Assembly (NCBI GenBank): GCA_902540235.1
Contig: CACBLI010000003.1
Location: forward strand, 1 to 64,000
Reading direction: 5' to 3'
Source: an uncultured Pelagibacteraceae bacterium
GTDB taxonomy: Bacteria > Pseudomonadota > Alphaproteobacteria > Pelagibacterales > Pelagibacteraceae
DNA: 64,000 bases
Position numbers and translations under genes: made by a program. Under the pieces are notes generated by a model. That model was not told the origin of the DNA. It did not search any database and saw only the letters and a list, made by a program, of their open reading frames with translations. Of the stretch, positions 16,733-26,507 are shown piece by piece; positions within the stretch are counted from its first letter, which is position 1, and every line of letters begins with the position of its first letter.

Positions 16733-17446
16733 ATGAGTTTTTTAATATTAGTAAGACATGGTCAAAGTGTTTGGAATCTTGAAAATAGATTTACTGGCTG
16801 GGTAGATGTTGACCTTACTAAAAATGGAATGTTAGAGGCTGAAAAAGCAGGTTTTTTAATTAAAAATAAAAATATTAAAATTGATAAATATTTTTCATCT
16901 CTACAGTTAAGAGCAAATAATACTTTAAAGATAATACAAAAAATTTTAAATGATGAGCATGATTTCCCTAAAGCGTGGCAACTAAATGAAAGACATTATG
17001 GAGCCCTAACTGGTCTTAATAAAATAGAAATGGCTCAAAAAATTGGTGAAGATAAAATATTTGAGTTTCGAAGATCCTGGGACACAAAACCTGAACCACT
17101 AGATAAAAAAAGCCCTTACCATCCATTTAATATTGAAACTTACAAAAATATACCAAAAGAAATAATTCCAGACACCGAGTCACTGAAAGATACATATGAA
17201 AGGGTTCTCAAATACTTTCATGACGAAATTGAAAAAATACTTTTAAATAAGAATGTATTAGTTTCAGCTCATGGCAATTCAATAAGAGCATTATGTAAGT
17301 ATTTATTTAAACTAGATAGTTCTCAAATCTCTAAGTTAGAAATACCAACAGGGAATCCTCTCATAATAGAGTTCGATGATAAATTCAAAATAAAAAATTG
17401 TGAGTACTTAGATAAAGAAAGATCTAAAGATCTTCTAATTTTCTAA
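16733..17446 (+). CDS. gpmA: 2,3-bisphosphoglycerate-dependent phosphoglycerate mutase
   Basis: A 237-residue histidine-phosphatase-superfamily enzyme interconverting 3- and 2-phosphoglycerate. The phospho-acceptor is H9 in LVRHGQSVWN. RFTGWVDVDLTKNG, LNERHYGALTG and the second catalytic histidine in SAHGNSIRAL are all in place. Length is typical of the dPGM form. It is divergent from the VanZ-like gene, and its last 23 bp overlap the convergent nucleotidyltransferase gene, the longest tail-to-tail overlap in the window. Confidence 0.94.
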   Translation: MSFLILVRHGQSVWNLENRFTGWVDVDLTKNGMLEAEKAGFLIKNKNIKIDKYFSSLQLRANNTLKIIQKILNDEHDFPKAWQLNERHYGALTGLNKIEMAQKIGEDKIFEFRRSWDTKPEPLDKKSPYHPFNIETYKNIPKEIIPDTESLKDTYERVLKYFHDEIEKILLNKNVLVSAHGNSIRALCKYLFKLDSSQISKLEIPTGNPLIIEFDDKFKIKNCEYLDKERSKDLLIF

Positions 17447-18113
17447 AAGTTTCTAAATTTGTTAGATGATAAAATTGATGAACACTTTCAAAACCATTTA
17501 ATTCATTATTTTTCATCAATTCATTCCAAATTTCAGTTACAGAGAAATTTTTAACTTCATATTTATTAAATAAATTTTTATTTAAAATTTGGCAACCAAT
17601 ATAAATAAAGTTTGTTGTATCTTCTCTGTATATTAAATTATCTTTAAGATTAAAATCACCTGAGAGATTTTTATCAAAACTCAGTGTCTTATTGGTAAGT
17701 AGAAGAGCGTTGTTAAGTTTATTTGAAAAATAAAAATTCTGCATTTTAATAATTTCTTCATGATAGGTCTTATTCCATAGAGTGTCAGGATTAAAAATAA
17801 TGAAATCCTCATCAGAAGATTTTTTCATCATATTTAATATCCCACCACCTGTATCCAAAATTTCTTTACCATCTTCAACTATCTGAATTTCGATTTGAAA
17901 ATTTTTTTTTTTAATAAAGCTAATTATTTGATCACTTAAATGAAATGTATTTAAAAAAATTTTTTTAATACCAAGTTTAATAACTAAGTTAATACAGTTT
18001 TCCAATAATGTAACATTATTAAGTTCAAGGAGTGGTTTTGGAATTTTTTCTGTCAATGGATTTAACCTCTCACCAAAACCTGCACACAGTATTAGAGCTG
18101 TTCTAATTTGCAT
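17424..18113 (-). CDS. murU: Nucleotidyltransferase, MurU-like (N-acetylmuramate-1-phosphate uridylyltransferase)
   Basis: A 229-residue sugar-nucleotidyltransferase. The signature LCAGFGERLNPLTEKIPKPL lies at 9-28 and the metal-binding FNPDT follows near 130. Similar proteins are often labelled mannose-1-phosphate guanylyltransferase. Here the gene directly follows, with an 11-bp overlap, an AmgK-type sugar kinase. That pairing defines the AmgK-MurU anomeric peptidoglycan-recycling pathway, in which MurU makes UDP-MurNAc from MurNAc-1-phosphate. The specific assignment rests on this context. Confidence 0.75.
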   Translation of the reverse strand: MQIRTALILCAGFGERLNPLTEKIPKPLLELNNVTLLENCINLVIKLGIKKIFLNTFHLSDQIISFIKKKNFQIEIQIVEDGKEILDTGGGILNMMKKSSDEDFIIFNPDTLWNKTYHEEIIKMQNFYFSNKLNNALLLTNKTLSFDKNLSGDFNLKDNLIYREDTTNFIYIGCQILNKNLFNKYEVKNFSVTEIWNELMKNNELNGFESVHQFYHLTNLETFRKLEDL

Positions 18114-19056
18114 TTAATTCTTTTTTAAAATTTTGATTTAAAAGTTTTTTTAATTCTGAAAAAATTTGATTATCAATTCTAATACGAATTAACTCCCAAG
18201 CTCTAGGAATTAATTTTGAATAACCCTTTTTGCCATCTCTTATTCTAAGACGAGTAAATATTCCAATAATTTTGAGATTTCTCATAACTGATAAAATATC
18301 AAAATCGTTTTTAAATTTTGATTTATTTAAATTATGTTGTCTATCAATATAATATTTGTAAATTTTATTTTTGAATGTAACTGGAGTTTTCAATCTTACA
18401 TCATCTATTAAAGAAGCTAAATCATATGCTTTATTTCCAATCAGAGCGTCCTGGCTATCTATTACTCCAATTCGATTATTTACTAACATTAAATTGGATA
18501 TATGAAAATCTCTATGAACAAAAACGTTATTTTTTAATTGGAGGTTGGAGATTAATTTTTTAGTTATTCTTTTAAAATTCTTATTAAATTCATCTCTGTT
18601 TTTTTTTATTAGTTTTTTTTTAGTATACCAGTCACAAAATAACTGAGCTTCTTTTAAAAGAATTAATTTATCATATTTTGGTATTATATATTTTTTCTTT
18701 TTAAAATCTTTAATACCTTTATTTTTTATAGATTGTATTTGCATCAAAGTTTTTAATATTTTCTTAAAATATCTAATTTTATTATTTTTTTTTTTTAATA
18801 AAATTTTAAAAATTGTATTATCACCGAAATCTTGAATTTCTATATAACCCTTTTTATAGTTTTCCTTGTATAAATTTGGAGCCAGTATTTTATTTTTATT
18901 TAAAATTTTATTAATTGCGTCATACACAATCAAATTTTTAAATTTTTCTTTCTTTGCAAAAACTACGATAGAACTTTTATTTTTGATTTTATTTCGAAAA
19001 AACTTTCTAAAAGATGCATCTCCTTCGATTGGTTTTAAATTTTGAAACTTATACAT
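18103..19056 (-). CDS. amgK: Aminoglycoside-phosphotransferase-fold kinase, AmgK-like
   Basis: A 317-residue kinase of the APH/choline kinase fold. The catalytic loop VHRDFHISNLM is at 180-190 with D183, and the metal-binding GVIDSQDALIG is at 197-207 with D200. The start EGDASFRKFFR is characteristic of the AmgK group, which phosphorylates MurNAc and GlcNAc at the anomeric carbon. It lies between tsaE and the MurU-like gene, the usual alphaproteobacterial location. Resistance to aminoglycosides is not implied. Confidence 0.78.
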   Translation of the reverse strand: MYKFQNLKPIEGDASFRKFFRNKIKNKSSIVVFAKKEKFKNLIVYDAINKILNKNKILAPNLYKENYKKGYIEIQDFGDNTIFKILLKKKNNKIRYFKKILKTLMQIQSIKNKGIKDFKKKKYIIPKYDKLILLKEAQLFCDWYTKKKLIKKNRDEFNKNFKRITKKLISNLQLKNNVFVHRDFHISNLMLVNNRIGVIDSQDALIGNKAYDLASLIDDVRLKTPVTFKNKIYKYYIDRQHNLNKSKFKNDFDILSVMRNLKIIGIFTRLRIRDGKKGYSKLIPRAWELIRIRIDNQIFSELKKLLNQNFKKELNAN

Positions 19057-19067
19057 TCGATTTATAT

Positions 19068-19520
19068 CTAATTAAGACCCTTAACTTGAACTGTTCTTAT
19101 TTGATAATCATTCTCATATGTAAAAGTCAATTCTATCAGATTTTTTGGTTTTTCTTGAATTAATTGTGGCCATTCGATTAAAGTGATTGATCTAGAACTA
19201 TCATCAAATAAACCTAAATTTTTTACTTCATTTACAGATTTAAGTCTAAATAGATCATAATGATTTATTTTTATCTGCTTAATTTGATACTCGTTCAATA
19301 TATTAAAAGTAGGACTGGTTACCTCAGATGGTTCTAATTTGTTTTTCTTTTCAATAATGTTAATCAAATATTTTACAAATGTGGTCTTACCTACACCTAT
19401 CTCACCGTATAAGAAAATTATATCTCCAACTTTAATTTTTGATGAAAGAGTATCAGCAAATTCTTTTGTTATATTTTCTGAGTTTAACTTTATTTTTGTG
19501 CTCTTAGTAGCGGTAAGCAT
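19068..19520 (-). CDS. tsaE: tRNA threonylcarbamoyladenosine biosynthesis protein TsaE
   Basis: A P-loop ATPase of about 150 residues required, with TsaB/TsaD/TsaC, for the t6A37 modification of ANN-decoding tRNAs. Walker A is [11 protein letters not shown], followed by [19 protein letters not shown] and LIEWP, all TsaE hallmarks. An ATG 30 bp further upstream (19550) would add ten residues. The internal ATG at 19520 is preferred because it gives the usual distance to Walker A and reduces overlap with ahcY to 17 bp. Neither start has a clear ribosome site, which fits translation coupled to ahcY. Confidence 0.9.
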   Translation of the reverse strand: MLTATKSTKIKLNSENITKEFADTLSSKIKVGDIIFLYGEIGVGKTTFVKYLINIIEKKNKLEPSEVTSPTFNILNEYQIKQIKINHYDLFRLKSVNEVKNLGLFDDSSRSITLIEWPQLIQEKPKNLIELTFTYENDYQIRTVQVKGLN

Positions 19521-20790
19521 CTGGTTTATAAGGGCCTTCAACCTTAACACTAATATAATCTGCCTGATCCTTTGATAATTTAGTCAACTTTGCACCTACC
19601 TTTTTAAGATGTAATGTGGCAACTTTCTCATCCAAGTGTTTTGGCAATACATAAACTTTTTTTTCGTAATTTTTAGAATTATTCCATAATTCGATTTGTG
19701 CAATAACTTGATTTGTAAATGAGGCGCTCATAACAAAGCTAGGGTGTCCTGTTGCACAACCTAAATTTACTAACCTGCCCTCTGCAAGTAAAATTATTCT
19801 TTTTTTGCTTGGTAAAGTTATTTCGTGTACTTGAGGTTTAATTTCATCCCATTTATAGTTTTTAAGTGCATCAACCTGTATCTCATTATCAAAATGTCCA
19901 ATATTACATAAAATAGCCCGATCTTTCATTTCTCTCATGTGATCAGCTGTAACGATATCTTTATTGCCAGTTGCAGTTACAACAATATCTGCTTCACTTA
20001 TCATATCGTCCATCGTCACTACTTCATATCCTTCCATAGCTGCTTGTAATGCACATATTGGATCTGTTTCTGTAATCATTACTCTTGCACCTGATTGTCT
20101 TAAAGATGCTGCACTGCCTTTTCCAACATCTCCAAAGCCTGCTACAATTGCTACTTTTCCTGACATCATTACATCTGTAGCTCGTTTAATTCCATCAACT
20201 AAACTCTCTCTACATCCGTATAAATTATCAAATTTTGATTTTGTAACAGAGTCATTAACATTAATTGCAGGCACTAACAAAGTTTTCTCCTTTTCCATTT
20301 TTTTTAGCGCTAATACACCGGTGGTGGTCTCTTCAGATAAACCTTTCACATCTTTCATTAAGTCTTTATATTCTTTATGCATTAAAGCTGTTAAATCTCC
20401 TCCATCATCCAGAATCATGTTTGGTTTCCAATCCTTTTTACCTTCGATAGTTTGTTTAACGCACCACCAATATTCGTCCTCTGTTTCGCCTTTCCATGCA
20501 TATACTGGTATTCCAGCTTTTGCTATTGCTGCTGCTGCGTGGTCTTGGGTTGAGAAAATATTACAAGATGACCATCTCACCTCAGCTCCAAGATGAACTA
20601 ATGTTTCGATTAATACTGCTGTTTGTATTGTCATATGAAGACAGCCAACAATTTTTGCTCCTTTAAGAGGATGCTTTCCAACATACTCTTCCCTCAAAGC
20701 CATCAATCCAGGCATTTCACTTTCAGCTATTGAAATTTCTTTACGTCCAAATTCTGCTTGAGATAAATCTTTTACTTTGAAATCTTCCAT
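19504..20790 (-). CDS. ahcY: Adenosylhomocysteinase
   Basis: A 428-residue NAD-dependent S-adenosylhomocysteine hydrolase, splitting SAH to homocysteine and adenosine and so relieving product inhibition of methyltransferases. The NAD-binding loop [10 protein letters not shown] is near the middle, the substrate domain has [15 protein letters not shown], and the conserved C-terminus ends KPDAYRY. Length fits the compact bacterial form. It lies 45 bp downstream of chvG on the same strand. With metX, metW and msrA in the window it forms part of the methionine/methyl cycle. Confidence 0.97.
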   Translation of the reverse strand: MEDFKVKDLSQAEFGRKEISIAESEMPGLMALREEYVGKHPLKGAKIVGCLHMTIQTAVLIETLVHLGAEVRWSSCNIFSTQDHAAAAIAKAGIPVYAWKGETEDEYWWCVKQTIEGKKDWKPNMILDDGGDLTALMHKEYKDLMKDVKGLSEETTTGVLALKKMEKEKTLLVPAINVNDSVTKSKFDNLYGCRESLVDGIKRATDVMMSGKVAIVAGFGDVGKGSAASLRQSGARVMITETDPICALQAAMEGYEVVTMDDMISEADIVVTATGNKDIVTADHMREMKDRAILCNIGHFDNEIQVDALKNYKWDEIKPQVHEITLPSKKRIILLAEGRLVNLGCATGHPSFVMSASFTNQVIAQIELWNNSKNYEKKVYVLPKHLDEKVATLHLKKVGAKLTKLSKDQADYISVKVEGPYKPDAYRY

Positions 20791-20835
20791 GAAAGATCTT
20801 CTAGCAATAAAGAATTAATTAATCAATAGAACTCT

Positions 20836-22377
20836 TTAAACTTTAGGGAACTCTATTTCAATTTTTGCTCCTTTTTGATCAGTTCTATTGGAAGCTTTAA
20901 TTGTAGCATTATGCAAATCCACTAAATTTTTTACTATATTCAAACCTAATCCAGAATGTTGTCCAAATTTATCAGGCCTATTACTATAAAATCTATTGAA
21001 AATCTTTTTTGTATCTTTTTCTATAAAACCTTTACCTTCGTCAAGTATATTCACAACCACATTGTCTTTGTCTGATTTAAATATTTTTACTAAAACTTCT
21101 TTATTATCCTCACTAAAAGATACTGCGTTATCCAAAAGATTTGCTATCATCTGCTCAATTCTATTCTCAATTCCATTAATCAGATAATTTTTTTTTTGAT
21201 CATTTTTATAAGAAATTTTTATTCCTCTCTTTAATTTATAAAGATTATTAAAATCATCTACAACAGATTTTATAATCGGTTCAATATCTATTTTTTTAAT
21301 ATTCTCCTTACTAAGTGCAACTTCATCCTTTAATATTTGAGAGTAATCAGTGATTAATCTCTCAATTCTTTGAACATCATGACTTAGTATGTCGATCAAT
21401 TTAATCCTTTGAGCAATGTCATTTGTGTCATGTAGAATTTCTGAAGCACTTTTTAAAGATGCAAGTGGATTTCTTATTTCATGGACCAGATCTGTAGAAA
21501 AATTTTCAGCATGTCTTATTCTTTTTTGTAGTTCAAGTGTCATGTCATCTAAAGAACTAGACAATAAACCGAGCTCATCATTTCTCAGTTTTAAATTGTC
21601 TATATTTGTTGTTTTTTGTTTTTTATCTTTAATTGTTTTTGTATAACTAACTAGATTTTTAATTGGTTTTAAAAAATATCTATTCAAAACAAAAGAAAAA
21701 ATTAATATTACTATACCTACAGCAATAGCAGTTCTAATGATAAAAGTTTTTCTCTCATCAATTGCTGCTTTTATATCATTAGCATTTTCGCTTATAGCTA
21801 AATAACCGATATTTTTGCCATTTTGCATTACATTTTTGATAGTAGTTAATTTGAATTTATTAAATTCTTCTTGAGTGAATGTAAATGGTATCCCAAAGTC
21901 CTTTGAGGTAGAATAATTTAACAATATATCATTTAAAGAAACTGTCTTTTTTTTTCCAATATCTATATTTTTCTTTTCCGCTATTTCTTTTGATTTCTTC
22001 TCATTTAAGGTTTCTAATTCTATAATATCAAGTCTTGTAGAAAATGATCTAGGATCCAGATCTAAAGTATCTGTATCACCGACTAAATCTAAATTATTGT
22101 CAAAAAATATTACTCTATCAAGATTCTGAAATAAAAATCTTGTAGACAATAAAAATCGTCTGATATCTTCCTCAACAAAATCAACATTTAGTCTCGTTAA
22201 ATTACTTATTGTATTATTAATCACTTCAATATGATTAGAAGATTTTTTTTTTATCAGGTTGGGTTGTACATTTTTTATATAAATAAATGTAAATAATCCA
22301 ATAATCGTAAAAAAAATTAGATTAATAAATAGAAATTTTTTTAGTATAGATAAATCTTTAAGTATTTTGTTGAACAT
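20836..22377 (-). CDS. chvG: ChvG-type sensor histidine kinase
   Basis: A 513-residue membrane sensor. Hydrophobic segments at about 16-36 and 213-233 enclose a periplasmic sensor domain of about 175 residues, followed by HAMP (about 235-288). The phospho-accepting H299 is in VHEIRNPLASL, and the ATPase domain carries N, G1 (DEGKGF) and G2 (GLGLNIV) boxes. Together with the regulator immediately upstream (shared base at 22377) it matches the alphaproteobacterial ChvG-ChvI/BatS-BatR system, which responds to acid or envelope stress in rhizobia. The signal in this organism is unknown. Confidence 0.85.
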   Translation of the reverse strand: MFNKILKDLSILKKFLFINLIFFTIIGLFTFIYIKNVQPNLIKKKSSNHIEVINNTISNLTRLNVDFVEEDIRRFLLSTRFLFQNLDRVIFFDNNLDLVGDTDTLDLDPRSFSTRLDIIELETLNEKKSKEIAEKKNIDIGKKKTVSLNDILLNYSTSKDFGIPFTFTQEEFNKFKLTTIKNVMQNGKNIGYLAISENANDIKAAIDERKTFIIRTAIAVGIVILIFSFVLNRYFLKPIKNLVSYTKTIKDKKQKTTNIDNLKLRNDELGLLSSSLDDMTLELQKRIRHAENFSTDLVHEIRNPLASLKSASEILHDTNDIAQRIKLIDILSHDVQRIERLITDYSQILKDEVALSKENIKKIDIEPIIKSVVDDFNNLYKLKRGIKISYKNDQKKNYLINGIENRIEQMIANLLDNAVSFSEDNKEVLVKIFKSDKDNVVVNILDEGKGFIEKDTKKIFNRFYSNRPDKFGQHSGLGLNIVKNLVDLHNATIKASNRTDQKGAKIEIEFPKV

Positions 22378-23084
22378 CAGCTAACATTCCACCTATAACC
22401 ACTCCCATATCTTGTTTCAATAGCTGAAAATTCAGGATCAACCTTTTTAAATTTTTTTCTAATTCTTTTTACGTGACTATCGATTGTTCTATCTTCAATA
22501 TCTGTGTCTTCCCTATATGCTATATCCATTAATTGTCCCCTCTCCTTGATAATTCCAGGTCTTTTAGCCAATTCTTTAACTAACAAAAATTCAGTGGTTG
22601 TTAATTTATCTGGTAACTGTTTACCATCCCATTCACATTCAAGTTGGGATGGGTCCAACTTTAGTTTTCCATGGGATATAATACTTTTATTTTCTTCAAT
22701 AGAGTCCTTGGTATCTTTCTTTCTAAGTTGAACTCTTATTCTCTCAATAAGCACTTTAATAGAAAAACCTCCTGATTTTTTTACAAAATCATCAGCGCCC
22801 AATTTTAATCCGAGTAACTCATCAATTTCGTCATCCTTGGATGTTAAAAAAATTACTGGTAAGGAGGTTTTTTTTCTTAATTTTTTTAGTAACTCTTCGC
22901 CATCCATTTTGGGCATTTTAATATCAACTATTGCAAGATCAGGCGGTGTTCTTGTTAGACCTATTAGCGCGCTTTCACCATCAATATATGTCTGAACTTT
23001 GAATCCTTCTTTCTCCAACGCAATACTTAAACTAGTCAAAATATTACGATCATCATCTATTAATGCGATTACTTGTTTATGCAT
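22377..23084 (-). CDS. chvI: ChvI-type response regulator
   Basis: A 235-residue OmpR/PhoB-family regulator. The receiver domain has acidic D10-D12, phospho-acceptor D54 in AIVDIKMP and the conserved lysine in GADDFVKKSGG. A winged-helix DNA-binding domain covers about 140-233, ending ETRYGSGYRW. The insertion KKSGGFSIKVLIERI after the receiver is characteristic of ChvI. Start and stop overlap by one base with chvG, so the two proteins are made together. Confidence 0.88.
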   Translation of the reverse strand: MHKQVIALIDDDRNILTSLSIALEKEGFKVQTYIDGESALIGLTRTPPDLAIVDIKMPKMDGEELLKKLRKKTSLPVIFLTSKDDEIDELLGLKLGADDFVKKSGGFSIKVLIERIRVQLRKKDTKDSIEENKSIISHGKLKLDPSQLECEWDGKQLPDKLTTTEFLLVKELAKRPGIIKERGQLMDIAYREDTDIEDRTIDSHVKRIRKKFKKVDPEFSAIETRYGSGYRWNVS

Positions 23085-23134
23085 AGGACAATATAAAAAT
23101 ACTAAATTGTTCTAATTTGGGCAATCAAATTTAA

Positions 23135-25909
23135 TTAATGAAGTTCACCCCAATTATCACCTATATTCAAATCTACAGTTAATGGTATTGAAAATGAGTG
23201 GTGTTCGCTTTTAACTACGCTAGACATTTCTTCGATTATAATTTTACTGATTCTTTTCACTTCTTCTTTAGAAGTTTCAAAAATAAGCTCATCATGAATT
23301 TGAAGTAACATTTTCGTTTTTTTATTTTTTTGCTCTTTAAGTCTTTTGTCAAGCCTGATCATCGCCAATCTCATAATTTCAGACGCAGATCCTTGAATTG
23401 GAGCATTTATGGCGGCACGTTCTTGGAAGTTTCTAACATTATAGTTTTTGTCATTGATATTTATGAAATGAGATTTTCTTCCAAAGATATTATTCACATA
23501 ACCACTTTTTCTACAAAATTTGATTGTTTTATCCATATATGATTTTATTTCTGGAAACTTAGCAAAATATGCATTCAAAAATTCCTCAGCGTCTTGGTTA
23601 GATACGTTTATTTGTTTGGCTAACCCATATTGAGAGATACCGTAAATAATACCAAAGTTTATTGCTTTTGCTTTTCTTCTTTGATCTTCATTAACTTTAT
23701 TGATACCAATATTAAATATCTGGCTAGCTGTTAAAGAATGAATATCCTCGTTATTTCTAAAAGCTTTTTTTAATTCTTTAACATCAGCTAAATCAGCTAA
23801 AATTCTCATTTCAATTTGATTATAATCTGCTGAAATTAATGAGAGACCCTTTTCTGCAATGAATGCTTTCCTAATATCCTTGCCGTCCTCAGACTTTATG
23901 GGAATATTCTGTAAATTTGGATCACTTGAAGCTAGTCTTCCTGTTGTAGTCGCTGCCAGTAAAAAGGAGGTATGTATTCTTTTAGTTTTTGGATTAATGT
24001 GCTCTGGAAGAGTGTCCGAATAAGTATTCTTTAATTTTGAGATTTGCCTCCAATCTAAAACTAATTGTGGAAACTTATGGCCTTTAAAAGCTAAATCTTC
24101 TAATACTGATGCACTAGTTGCAAAGCTTCCTTTTTTGGTTTTTTTTAAGTCTGAAATCTTAAGATCATTATACAAAATCTCACCAAGCTGTTTTGGAGAT
24201 GCAATATTAAATTCTTTTTTTGATATTTTATAAACTTCACGTTGAATTTTTTCAATTTTTTTCCCAAATTTTAAAGACAGAGTCTTTAGAAAATCATTGT
24301 CAATTTTAATACCTTCTATTTCCATATCAGCTAAAATTTTTATCATTGGTTTTTCAAATGTTTCGTAAATATTGATCATTTTCTCTTCTTTCAAACTTTT
24401 ATTAAATTTTTTATATAATCTAAAAGTAACATCAGCGTCTTCTGCTGCATAGTCTTTGGCCTTTTCTAAATCAACAAAACTAAAATTAATTTCTTTTTTT
24501 CCAGTACCAACTAAGTCTTTAAATGCTATCGGTTTATGATTTAAATGAATTTCGGATAAAGTATCCATATTGTGTCTATTTTTACCAGAGTCTAACACGT
24601 ACGACATAAGCATGGTATCCTCCATAGATGTAATCTTAATACCGTGTTTAAATAGAACAATGAAATCAAACTTAATATTTTGCCCTATTTTTTTTATACT
24701 CGGGTCTTCGAGCAAAGGTTTAAGTTTTTTTAATGTTTGATCTTTATCAATATTTTTTTTTGATTTATGCCCTAGAGGAATATAGCAAGCTTTACCAATT
24801 TTAGAACTAAGTGAAATTCCAATAAGATCTGCTTGATGAGGATCTAGGGAACTTGTTTCTGTATCTACCGCCACTTCTCCTGCTTCCTCAGCCTCTTTAA
24901 TCCAGCTGTCGATTTCTTCAAGATTTGTTATTAAATAATATTTTTTTCTATCAATAGCTTTTTGTTTTTCGTCAGTTTTAACAATATCTTTTTCTGAGGT
25001 AAGTTTCGGTTCACCATAAGCTGAAATTGCTGAGCTTAACAATCTATTAAACTCCATTTCTCTTAAAAATTTATAAAGTTTATCTTTATCGATTTCCTTT
25101 AATTGAAAATCTGTTAAAGACCTGTCTACAGGAGCATCATTTTTTAAAGTAACTAATTTCTTACTAATTAATGCTTTGTCTTTATTCTCAATAATTGTTT
25201 CTCTTCTTTTATTCTGCTTAATTTCATTAGCAGATTTTAAAAGTGTTTCTAAATTTCCATATTTATTTATCAATTCTGCTGCTGTTTTTACTCCTATACC
25301 AGGCACACCGGGAACATTATCACTGCTGTCTCCAGCTAAAGCCTGAACATCAATTACTTTTGAAGAGTCTACTCCAAACTTTTTTTGTACATCTTCATCA
25401 GAAATAAATCTATTTTTCATCGGATCATAAATTCGGACATTTTTTTTGAATAATTGCATTAAATCCTTATCTGAAGATACAATTGTAACATTTGCACCTT
25501 TTTTTAAAATTTGGTCTACATAGGTTGCAATAAGGTCATCTGCTTCATAGTTGGCGAGCTCGACTGAAGGTAGATTAAATGCCAAAACAGATTTTCTAAT
25601 GTATTCAAATTGTGGAGCTAAATCGTCTGGTGCTTCAGATCGGTTCGCTTTATAGTCACGGTAAATTTCATTTCTAAAAGTTTTTCTTGCTGAGTCAAAA
25701 ATAACTGCAAAGTGTGTGGGCTTTTGTTTATTTTGATTTGATTTAGAATCTTCTAATAATTTAAATAACATGCTGCAAAATCCACTTACAGCACCGGTTG
25801 GTAGTCCGTCACTTTTACGTGTTAAAGGTGGTAGAGCATAATAAGCCCTAAAAATATAACCTGAGCCGTCAATCAGATAAAAGTGATCAGATTTTTGAAT
25901 TTTACTCAT
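23135..25909 (-). CDS. polA: DNA polymerase I
   Basis: A 924-residue full-length Pol I. The 5'-nuclease domain (about 1-300) contains FDSARKTFRNEIYRDYKANR and the H3TH region VPGVPGIGVKTA. The 3'-5' exonuclease domain (about 330-530) retains its metal ligands: VDTETSSLDP, GQNIKFDF and YAAEDADVTFRL, so proofreading should be active. The polymerase domain (about 560-924) has motif A DYNQIEMRILADL, a motif B region with RRKAKAINFGIIYG, and motif C QIHDELIFE. It functions in repair and Okazaki-fragment processing. Single gene between chvI and the divergent bioY. Confidence 0.97.
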   Translation of the reverse strand: MSKIQKSDHFYLIDGSGYIFRAYYALPPLTRKSDGLPTGAVSGFCSMLFKLLEDSKSNQNKQKPTHFAVIFDSARKTFRNEIYRDYKANRSEAPDDLAPQFEYIRKSVLAFNLPSVELANYEADDLIATYVDQILKKGANVTIVSSDKDLMQLFKKNVRIYDPMKNRFISDEDVQKKFGVDSSKVIDVQALAGDSSDNVPGVPGIGVKTAAELINKYGNLETLLKSANEIKQNKRRETIIENKDKALISKKLVTLKNDAPVDRSLTDFQLKEIDKDKLYKFLREMEFNRLLSSAISAYGEPKLTSEKDIVKTDEKQKAIDRKKYYLITNLEEIDSWIKEAEEAGEVAVDTETSSLDPHQADLIGISLSSKIGKACYIPLGHKSKKNIDKDQTLKKLKPLLEDPSIKKIGQNIKFDFIVLFKHGIKITSMEDTMLMSYVLDSGKNRHNMDTLSEIHLNHKPIAFKDLVGTGKKEINFSFVDLEKAKDYAAEDADVTFRLYKKFNKSLKEEKMINIYETFEKPMIKILADMEIEGIKIDNDFLKTLSLKFGKKIEKIQREVYKISKKEFNIASPKQLGEILYNDLKISDLKKTKKGSFATSASVLEDLAFKGHKFPQLVLDWRQISKLKNTYSDTLPEHINPKTKRIHTSFLLAATTTGRLASSDPNLQNIPIKSEDGKDIRKAFIAEKGLSLISADYNQIEMRILADLADVKELKKAFRNNEDIHSLTASQIFNIGINKVNEDQRRKAKAINFGIIYGISQYGLAKQINVSNQDAEEFLNAYFAKFPEIKSYMDKTIKFCRKSGYVNNIFGRKSHFININDKNYNVRNFQERAAINAPIQGSASEIMRLAMIRLDKRLKEQKNKKTKMLLQIHDELIFETSKEEVKRISKIIIEEMSSVVKSEHHSFSIPLTVDLNIGDNWGELH

Positions 25910-25955
25910 TATAAATAAATATAGATTATGTATTGAAATAAGAGTATTATTTTTT

Positions 25956-26507
25956 ATGGACCTAATAAAGCAAAATACTCACACACAAATAATTAAATCA
26001 GTAATTGTAATTTTTTTTGGTTCGGTAATGCTCGCAATCTCTGCAAAAATTAAAATACCTTTTTATCCAGTGCCTATGACAATGCAAACCTTTATGGTTT
26101 TATTCTTAGGTGTCTGCTTTGGATACAAAATCGCAATTTCCACAGTTGGATTATATTTAATTGAGGGTGTTCTAGGATTGCCAGTTTTTTCTAATTCTCC
26201 TGAAAGAGGTGTGGGTTTAGTTTATTTCACTGGCCCTACTATGGGCTACCTTATAGGATTCGTCTTTGCTAGTTTTTTAGCTTCGTTTGTTAAAATCAAA
26301 GATAATTATTTTATTATTTTTATTAAATTAGTAGTATCAGTTTCAATAATTTATATCTTAGGGGTGTTATGGCTAGGAACTCTAATAGGTTGGGATAAAC
26401 CTATTTTTCAATTAGGAGTAACACCATTCTTGTTAGCAGAATTATTTAAGATTGTTTTGCTTACAGTCATTTCCAAGTATGTTTTAAAATTTAGAAAATT
26501 TATTTAG
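25956..26507 (+). CDS. bioY: Biotin transporter BioY
   Basis: A 183-residue membrane protein with about six helices, the substrate-binding (S) component for biotin uptake. The signature PFYPVPMTMQTFMVLFLG is at about 32-49 and GPTMGYLIGFVFASF at about 88-102. No bioM/bioN energising subunits lie nearby, so it either acts alone or with shared ECF components elsewhere. A biotin importer fits a streamlined organism that may not make the vitamin. Convergent with regA; the two overlap by 8 bp. Confidence 0.92.
   Translation: MDLIKQNTHTQIIKSVIVIFFGSVMLAISAKIKIPFYPVPMTMQTFMVLFLGVCFGYKIAISTVGLYLIEGVLGLPVFSNSPERGVGLVYFTGPTMGYLIGFVFASFLASFVKIKDNYFIIFIKLVVSVSIIYILGVLWLGTLIGWDKPIFQLGVTPFLLAELFKIVLLTVISKYVLKFRKFI

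Noticed and set aside
18103-19056. Aminoglycoside resistance gene
   Set aside because: The phosphotransferase fold is shared, but the EGDASFRKFFR start and MurU partner point to cell-wall sugar recycling.
19964-20596. A 210-residue open frame antisense to ahcY
   Set aside because: It lies wholly within a highly conserved gene, has low-complexity Ser/Thr/Pro/Leu composition of the kind produced by reading the opposite strand, and matches no family I recognise.
20791-20835. SAH riboswitch upstream of ahcY
   Set aside because: The gap is 45 bp, shorter than the aptamer, and lacks the conserved core.
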